64,000 nt of DNA from NCBI GenBank assembly GCA_963281255.1, contig OY725491.1, positions 1,488,001 to 1,552,000 of the forward strand, in the 5' to 3' direction. Shown here in pieces: positions 56,493-64,000 of the stretch. Position numbers and translations under genes: made by a program. The notes below the pieces were generated by a model. That model was not told where the DNA came from and did no database searches. It worked only from the letters and a program-made list of their open reading frames with translations. Origin of the DNA: Aphrocallistes beatrix. Its lineage: Eukaryota > Porifera > Hexactinellida > Sceptrulophora > Aphrocallistidae. Within the stretch, counting starts at the first letter, position 1. Every line of letters begins with the position of its first letter.

Positions 56493-57101
56493 TATACCGT
56501 TATTGACTGATTGTTGGTCTTAACTATACATGTGTGTAGCAGTCAAAACCATCGTAGTTTATTCGCATACATCTTTAAGGTAATTAAAGGAATTAAATTT
56601 AAAATGGATATGTCTTATTCAATCAAGTACGTAGATAGTAGAGCGATCGTTCAGAAAATGTCAGTATTGTAATCCAAAATGTTGTATTCGGGTCGTACTT
56701 AGGTCATTTCATAAGTACTGAGCCGTGATCTGTATTCAGAAGTTAGTGAAAATATACTATTTTCGATTTGCATATAGGATTGTTGTGATAGAACAATTAT
56801 GGTGATTGGTACGTTCGATTTATATACATGGTTTAGGTGACTGTTGAAAAATTGGAATCTCCCCAATGAAAATGGCTTAAAAATGAATTTGGTGATATTT
56901 TTTTGAATTCGTGGAATAAGATCATTACAAGGTCAAATAATTAAGAACACATGTGTGATGAAGTAAACGGGAGGTGTTCAGTACAATAACCTGTGCTAAA
57001 AAGTAATTATGCAACTTTACGTGGATTTTTCCCCAATTTTCTCCCCCTAAAAATGGGACAAAAGTGGTAGTATACCATTTCATAAACAATTTATTCCCCA
57101 G

Positions 57102-58203
57102 CCCATGGCCTACTTAATATACGGCTATATATGTCACCGAGAAGGCCATAAAACGAAGAGGCCAGTTTTGACAAAATCAAAATTTAATTTGACCGATAAA
57201 TCAAAAACCGCTCCCGATAGACATTTGAAATGTATTATTACCATATACAAACATTATATCAGAGTATCCAATTCCGCTGTCAAAAATTTGATATGTCATC
57301 ATGTGATTGCGCAATAGGCTCTTTTTAGAGCGGAACATGTTGCTGTTCTAGCTCATATTAAGCATCGTTATCTGCATTTCTAATGCTTGATTTTTTAAAT
57401 TGTGCAACAATAGGAAGACCTCAAGCCAAAAAATCCGAAAATCTTAGCTGGAATGTCTATGCATTCCTCAGTTGCTATGGAAACAAAAAATTGCATGTTT
57501 AAGCCATAACTCGAAAAGTATAGATCGTAGACACTAAGGGATTATACCATTTAATCCGTAAACTATTACTTCCTATATGAGAATAATACTATTCACATGT
57601 CTATTCTCAATATGTTCTGAGTTATCTAGGATTTTGTCACATCTCATTACTTCTCTATAGATCGTGATAAAATCCTAGATAACTCAGAACTTATTGAAAA
57701 TAGACATGTGAATAGTATTATTCTCATATAGGAAGTAATAGTTTACGGATTAAATGGTATAATCCCTTAGTGTCTACGATCTATACTTTTCGAGTTATGG
57801 CTTAAACATGCAATTTTTTGTTTTCATAGCAACTGAGGAATGCATAGACATTCCAGCTAAGATTTTCGGATTTTTTGGCTTGAGGTCTTCCTATTGTTGC
57901 TCAATAAAAAAAATCAAGCATTAGAAATGCAGATAACGATGTTTAATATGAGCTGGAACAACAACATGTTCCGCTCAAAAAGAGCCTATTGCGCAATCAC
58001 ATAATGACATATCAAATTTTTGACAGCGGAATTGGATACTCTGATATAATGTTTGTATCTAGTAATCATACATTTCAAATGTCTATCGGGAGCGGTTTTT
58101 GATTTATCGGTCTAATTAAATTTTGGCTTTGTTAAAACTGGCCTCTTCGTTTTATGGCCTTCTCGGTGACATATATAGCCGTATATTAAGTAGGCCATGC
58201 CCA
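57102..58203. repeat. Foldback element 3
   Basis: 1.1 kb near-perfect palindrome centred near 57,655, ends ATGGCCTACTTAATATACGG and inverse. Inner motif gattgcgcaataggct. A further inverted pair outside it (gtacttaggtcatttcat at about 56694 and its complement at about 58530) makes a 1.8-kb structure. Confidence 0.85.
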
Positions 58204-58645
58204 GCCTAAAACCATAATGCTACAAATAAATCAATATTTATGTTGTTTTTTTTATATGTAGAATTTAATGGAAGGATCAGTTTTAATCTAAATTTGCTTA
58301 GAAATGAAATACAGCCTTAGGAAACTCAAAAATCACGTTTGAAGGCAGTATCCTAAACTGATGTACTTAAATCGGATGTAGGAACCACAATAATTGTCCT
58401 ATCACAGTAATTCTGTAGGCAAATCGAAAGCTGATCCCCGGACTATACAACGGACAAATCGAAAATAGGATAATTGTACTAACTTCTGACTACAGATAAC
58501 GGCTCAGTACTAATGAAATGACCTAAGTACATTGTGATGATGTTTGAAATCTAAATTTGAAAAAAATTGAAGGAAACACTAAAACTTTGCTTTGGTTTCC
58601 TATCGTAGCAGTTCTCTCAGGGTTTAACCTGCGGTTGGATTGGTG

Positions 58646-58755
58646 TTTTTTTCTATTTATAGAGTCAGACCCCAAACTTGTATGGCTTCCCCGCCCAAAA
58701 TGGCTTAAACCGGAAATGACGCTACAAAACACCTCGCAAAGCGCGGGTTTAAAAT
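58646..58755. repeat. CCTTAAAT-type repeat, copy 3
   Basis: Shares ttctatttatag, accccaaactt, ccccgcccaaaatgg and cttaaaccggaaatgacg with 48246-48366 and 28018-28105. Confidence 0.5.
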
Positions 58756-60228
58756 GCTAAAAGGGGTCCATGAAAACAACAACAACAAATAGTTTTGGGA
58801 TTTGTATAATAATATCATTGATTGGATTCGGATATAGCATTAATTTCCGCACTCACACTTTTTGCCAGTTACATTATTCTGCTATTCTCATGCAATCACT
58901 TCGCTCGCTTTTGTTATTCTATACTTGAGTTCGGTTCAAACAGGGTTTACCTAGGTGCTCGGCCCTGGCATTACAAGATCAACTCCAGTTTAGCGCCATA
59001 TAACCTCTATCACCTTCAAAAGTCAGGACTGGAAATTCCTAGATAAAGAAACCCATATGGCTCAAACAAAAGCAAATAATTACTATTTTTACCTTAACGA
59101 AGTGAACGTCAGGTCAAGATAAAGGTGATTCCGCATTCTTCCAGACACAGGCTGTTGGATAAATTGCTAAAAATAACTTCAGTATGTTATGGTTGTGTCC
59201 TAATTTTCAATGAAATAAGATAGTATTCCTATTTTCGGAATGCCGGATATGCCACAGCAAAAACTCGTTCTATTTTAAGTACATGCATACAAAAATAAAC
59301 TTCTTGAGTAGACACGTATTGAAATAATTATAATTCAATGAATCTAAGGAAGTTTCCACTATGACGCAAATGCAAGATTCGATGAAACATGTAATCATAT
59401 TTCAAACACATATAAAAGGAAAAGTTCACAAGTACATGTACATACGAGATTCTACAAGTATCATTGGATTGTGATTTCTAGAGCATTCTTATAGGGAGAT
59501 GCTATATTTATCTGTAGATGTGCATTGTCCATATTTTTCTGGAAATTCTATCACTTCGGTTTCTAAATGCATATATTCATATACGTATGCATACTTCACT
59601 GCAAAACTGTTCAAATATAGGAATGAAATCTTAACAGCTAATTTAGATTATTAAATTATGACTATGTAGAATAAGCTATAGGAAGAAAAAGTGTAAACAT
59701 TGGATGAGTGTATCATATACAAACGTATTTTCACACCTTTTAATCAAATTTGTATTTTCAGGTAGAAGCGAGTTCTCAACGGCTAATATCTGCTTGATAC
59801 CTTAAATCGTCAAAGTTCATTTTATCTCAAACAGCACTTGGAAAAATCTGAATATTGATCTGAATATCGTTGCTAAGACGCAAAAAAATGCAAGTCAAGA
59901 ATTGTAAAGAATAGCATTAAACTCACCTTATACAAACATTCTAAATACTATTTTCCACGAACCTGTTGAACATGTAAATACATGCTTTTGAGGTTAATCG
60001 CAATCGTTCTGCCCGCACAATGTGTCTTGTCAGGTCTAATGCGTTCGAAAAGTAAACAGTTTTCGCGGAACATACTAGAAGGGTCATATTGTATTTTAGC
60101 TCCCATCAGTAGAATTAATGTGGGCTATGCTATGAATTTATAAAACTACTTTGCGTACTACTCAGACTCATTGCACGAATCTACATCCAAAACCTGGAAT
60201 TCCTGAAATTCAGAGATACGTACATGCA

Positions 60229-60360
60229 AGGTGGCCCAGCGGAAGCGGTCAGGCCAGCAGGCCATGACTGACCACTTTCAAACTGCTCCGTCGGAAGGTT
60301 CTGGCAATTCCATTTCTCCTCTGTCATTGCCGGACCAAAGAAACAATAATAATCATTGTG
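60229..60360 (+). repeat. Possible tRNA-derived SINE
   Basis: ggtggcccagcggaagcgg resembles a tRNA A-box start, and ggttctggcaattcc resembles a B box (GGTTCGAATCC); the tail is caataataatcattg. Less AT-rich than its surroundings. Only one copy seen here. Confidence 0.35.
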
Positions 60361-60584
60361 TTTTACCTGAGAATTCTAAACTTTCTATTTCAATCGAGCC
60401 ATGTTAATAAGGCGGAAGTAGCACTAACAAGATTGATAAAATATAAATGATCACTACGTAGTTCCAAAATGGGTACGAACAGTTCGATTTGTGGACAATT
60501 CGGTACTGACAATCGTCAGTATCCCTTCCAATATGTTTTCATCGGGTTCAGCAAAAGTTCTAACTATGCATCAAAGAAACATCT

Positions 60585-61240
60585 TATATATTAAAACGCT
60601 AGGATTTTTTTGTGTTTTGTCAAAATTGATTGAAGAATTGGCAAATCGTAGAGATATGAAAATTGGCATGTAGGTGTCAAATGATATGACTACGATTAAG
60701 TTCTAAGATCTAAGCGAAATTTTCACACCTCTGCCAAAAAATGGAAAACAATTTTCACACCTTTTCTATACAATACTATGTACGGTTTCATTCTCAAAAT
60801 AGAAATCATTGTACGAAACTATTGTATGCTGTCATTGTTTTTTATACTTCAAAGCAATAACTTATATAGATGTCTCAATTATATATTATAGTGTATAGCA
60901 ATAAAAAAGGTTATGTATGTATATATTTTAAGACCATTTGACGAATTTTGAAAAATATGCTAGAGACTAGCTTCCAATGGTTGACATGGGGTTTTAGGGG
61001 TGTAGATTTCGAATATCATATTTTCAGATCGATATGATAAATTATTTGTTTACTTTTGTTTATATTAGATACATAAAGTAAACAAATCTCAAAAATATGC
61101 TAGAAACTTGCTTTTAACGGTTAACATGGGATGGGGTTTTCAGGGGTGTAGATTTCGAATATCATATTTTCAGGTCTATATGATAAATTATTTGTTTACT
61201 TTTGTTTATATTAGATACATAAAGTAAACAAATCTATCAA
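60585..61240. repeat. GC-cored repeat, second type, 3' part
   Basis: Starts atattaaaacgctaggattt and matches the inverse of 11100-11485. Then two tandem copies (about 60950-61090, 61090-61235) of a unit with gtgtagatttcgaatatcat. The GC block itself is missing. Confidence 0.55.
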
Positions 61241-61486
61241 CCGAAGATTGCCGTTTGCCAACTAAATTTAATGTTTGATGGTCTAAGATTCTAAGGAATC
61301 GAGTACATGATGCAAGTATCTAGCAATATTTGTGCTATTCGCATTCATAACGCCATTTGCAGTTAATAAGAGGGTACCTAGAACCTGACTCCACTGATCT
61401 GTCATACTTACGTACCATCACACCTGATCTCAGAACTAGAGACACAGTTTAGCATATGAACCAAAAATTTTATCTACTACATACAA

Positions 61487-61749
61487 GCCAACCGTCCCGT
61501 TTTTGGCGAGACATCCCGATTTTTTCACTATTCTAGTGAGCTAATTTTGACGAGACTATATTTTGATCAAAAAATATCTATAAATTTAATACCAATTACA
61601 AATTCCACAATTCTGATCAAAATTCTACATTGGTTTTCTGATCAAACGAGAATCCCGTTTTTATATGCTATTTCCTGTTATGTCCCGGTTTTTTTAGATT
61701 CCTTGTAAATGCTTTTTTTTATTGCTATCATGGCTCCGGTTGACATGTA
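61487..61749. repeat. CGGGAC repeat, relative of 20210-20883
   Basis: Starts caaccgtcccgtttttggcg and ends tccggttgacatg; inverse orientation to the element at 20210-20883. Confidence 0.5.
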
Positions 61750-61997
61750 TGCTCTCTCGCTAAGATAAAGAAAGAAAATGAATCACGTCATCGTCATGAC
61801 AATGACATGAAGTTTGTGATAACGACAGAGCTAATGATTGCCTCAAAGACAATCCTTAGATTAAATAGAGAGACAATATATTATTTAAAAAAAGAAATAT
61901 AATTAAGTACACAAAAATCTAGCATCCAATCCTACCAAAACAAATTTACACAAAAATATTTACAAAATATGAATATATATATGTTCAAGCTACCTCT

Positions 61998-62492
61998 TCA
62001 ATCGGGGGTTAGTGCAGCCATCTTTTCATATTTATAAAAATCAATCTTTGGCCGAACAAGTCCAAGTTCTTCGTTGACCGGATCCCAAGTATCTTCTTGA
62101 TAGAAATCGTCTCTCCTCCTTCTATCCTGACAATTATGCTCCTTGCTCCAAACTCGAATTTTGTCTTCATTCTTCTTGTCCTTCTTCACTTCTGTCACCT
62201 CATAAGGCACATCCCAATTGTATTGTAGTGAAGGCACGAAAGGTTTGGCAATCTTGACATGCATAAACTTGTCTCCTTCTTGATGCAATTTCACGAAATA
62301 TGCGACTTCCTCAACGACGTACTGACAGAATCGCAGGCCTTTAAACTCTTCGCGTTCAATGCCGGTCGCCGCAACAATCTTGCTATGCACGGAGTTGATC
62401 ACTTTCTGGACAAAGGGGTCGAACGGTTCGTCTAACTGAGGTGGGGGAGGTGGCGGTGGCTTCTTCTCTTTCTTACGTCCAAAATATGACAT
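61998..62492 (-). CDS. Stefin/cystatin-like protein with poly-proline N-terminus
   Basis: 164 aa from the ATG at 62492. The first 20 residues are Lys-rich then seven prolines. Residues 30-95 resemble the stefin fold: a helix (FVQKVINSVHSKIVAATG), a strand with QYVVEEVAYFVKL where stefins have QVVAGTNYFIKV, then DKFMHVKIAKPF where they have KYIHIRVFKS. The QxVxG inhibitory loop reads QYVVE, so the Gly is lost. A charged tail follows (KEHNCQDRRRRDDFYQEDTW). No signal peptide, as in stefins. An in-frame ATG at 62534 is less likely because a TATA box at 62541-62547 puts the start site near 62,510. Protease inhibition is doubtful. Confidence 0.65.
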   Translation of the reverse strand: MSYFGRKKEKKPPPPPPPQLDEPFDPFVQKVINSVHSKIVAATGIEREEFKGLRFCQYVVEEVAYFVKLHQEGDKFMHVKIAKPFVPSLQYNWDVPYEVTEVKKDKKNEDKIRVWSKEHNCQDRRRRDDFYQEDTWDPVNEELGLVRPKIDFYKYEKMAALTPD

Positions 62493-62540
62493 GCTACAAA
62501 TCCTTAGAGCTAGATACACAACACAAGTACGCATAGTCAG

Positions 62541-62547
62541 TTATATA
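62541..62547 (-). promoter_or_regulatory. TATA box of the stefin-like gene
   Basis: TATATAA on the minus strand, 50 bp before the ATG at 62492; supports that start over the ATG at 62534. Confidence 0.5.
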
Positions 62548-64000
62548 CTGGGACGTTTGGGACGGGTCGAGGCAATACGTATCCAGGTGGAAGAGATATC
62601 GTAAACTGAAACTAGTGTTGATATTCCTTCCATGAAAAGACGTATTGCTCAGGTGTCCCTTAAACCTTCATCTTATTATAATCCTAAGTTATTTTCCACT
62701 ATTATTTTATAAAATTGATTCAGTATAATAATACACTATTCCTATCAAGATGTATCTGCCTCTATTTATTCAATACTGGCTCGAGTTTGAAAAGAATATT
62801 GTCGATACACTTTAAGAAACGTTTGTATATTCAACTGAACTCTTAGCCTATTCTGCCAATTCACATCATTATCTGATGAAATAGATTGAATTACATCCTC
62901 CGCAATTACAGTGGCATAGGATAATACATTAATGAACCATAGATGTGAACTAGTAATGTCTGTGATACAGACTTGAATGATTTCGTTATTTCGATAAAAA
63001 CTGGATACACTTTGGTCAAATAAGAATAAATAATTTTGGTCAAATAAAGTAATAAATTTCGGTAAGCTTTGTCAAATAAAATTATAAAAAATAGAAAATG
63101 GCGAATTGCAGAGAGGGATCACTGCTAAGTATCATGAATATAATTGTTGGTGAGCATACTGTTAATAGAAAACCTTTCCAGTTTAAGTTATGGAAAAGAC
63201 CTTCAGTAGGGATGCGAGTGGGCGGTATTTCATTATAATCATCCCACTATTTAAAAGATTATCAAAGCAGATAATTTGACCTATAATTGGCTACAAACAT
63301 TTAATTAACGTATTGAAGTCATATAATGTGATACTGATTGCAATACAGTCGAATCGTTTTGATGCAAAGAGGACAAAAAACGCTAGGAAAAATCAGATGT
63401 TGCCTATAAACTCAACTACACTCTGCTACAAAATTTGCAATCCTATTATGAAGCCAAATATAAGTCAAAATAGGAACCAATTCCGAGCTAAATTTTGCAC
63501 GAATTTCGCTTGCTCGGAATGGTTCTCTCCTTTTGTCAACGTTTATATGAAAAATATTGGGGTAGTACGAATACATTTTGGTAGAAGAGTGTGCTTATAT
63601 GGTGTACTTCTACTAACTTTATGAAGTCATAGAGACTACAAAAAACCATGACTAACAAAGAATAACATGAAGAATTACCAGTTTTGAGAAAGAACACAAT
63701 AATTATAGGTTCTATATATGGCAGTTCTCTGGTGATGTGCTATAGATTTTCAATTTTAATAGGTGGGTTCCCTGATAACGAGATCACTAATTGAGGGTGC
63801 AAAATAACCAGAAGAAAACGGGAAATGGAGCAAAAACGGTTTTGGCTGTAATAATAATATTTGAGGGAACTATACATTTATGCGAGTAGTGGAGCTGAAA
63901 AATGTCAATCTTACTTTAGAATAGTGAAGTCCTCCCTTATGGATAGTCAGGATATTATACAGTCATCCAGAGATACGCTCCTAATCTCAAACCCCAAAAT
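62548..64000. other. Right-hand flank
   Basis: AT-rich, no convincing gene. A 103-codon plus-strand frame at 63313-63624 lacks family resemblance and a good start. Confidence 0.4.

Larger units (their letters stand above)
55821..61997. other. Repeat-rich intergenic region
   Basis: Six kb without a supported gene. Holds a pogo-like MITE (56029-56492), foldback 3 (57102-58203) inside a second inverted pair (about 56694-56830 and 58430-58530), a CCTTAAAT-type repeat (58646-58755), a possible SINE (60229-60360), the GC-cored repeat end (60585-61240) and a CGGGAC repeat (61487-61749). 58.8-60.2 kb shows nothing recognisable. Confidence 0.45.

Noticed and set aside
57105-57317. 70-codon frame MAYLIYGYICHREG
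   Set aside because: Falls in the arm of foldback 3; its mirror copy exists in the other arm.
60229-60360. Functional tRNA gene
   Set aside because: A- and B-box-like words are present but no cloverleaf or proper B box; kept only as a possible SINE.
63313-63624. 103-codon plus-strand frame
   Set aside because: No ATG at its start, no recognisable domain, composition like the flanks.

Overview
This window is nuclear DNA from an invertebrate animal. It is AT-rich, has GT-AG introns of tens of bases to almost 5 kb, and carries animal genes: a TRAF-C/MATH adaptor-like protein, CDT1, an EF-hand/WD40 protein of the WDR49/WDY type, and selenoprotein U with a SECIS element. Animal-type DNA transposons are very dense (hAT, Tc1/mariner, pogo, Mutator-like, foldback). 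I cannot name the phylum. The repeat load and SelU suggest a marine invertebrate, but this is weak.

Layout. (1) 91-13,832, minus: a WDR49/WDY-type gene. I could place 18 coding exons; one short linker exon is not located. (2) 14,910-23,026, plus: a five-exon coiled-coil/TRAF-C gene. Its 4.8-kb intron 2 holds an intronless CDT1 on the opposite strand (17,537-19,537). (3) 24,183-28,702, plus: a three-exon calmodulin-like EF-hand gene. Its intron 1 holds an intronless selenoprotein U gene on the opposite strand (24,979-25,680), with an in-frame UGA at the redox-active Cys position and a good SECIS candidate just past the stop. (4) 30.8-55.8 kb: seven single-exon genes, all plus strand, encoding a small protein family I do not recognise (conserved beta-rich core, usually a C-terminal coiled coil). 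Each has its own TATA box 40-107 bp before the ATG, and most have A-rich leaders. A broken eighth copy lies at 29.3-30.0 kb. (5) 61,998-62,492, minus: a stefin/cystatin-like protein with a poly-proline N-terminus. 

Mobile DNA fills much of the rest. It includes a complete DD37E Tc1/mariner transposon with an intact transposase (44,949-46,292), three 1.1-1.3 kb foldback elements sharing termini, hAT MITEs inserted in other elements with 8-bp target duplications, an opposed pair of Mutator-like MITEs around one array gene, pogo-like MITEs, and a GC-rich repeat family with long inverted arms.

The genes look like separate units, not a pathway. The clearest organisational signals are two opposite-strand nested genes and the one-direction array of TATA-driven novel genes whose spacing grows from 2.4 to about 6 kb. 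All domain calls come from reading translations by eye; no database search was run.
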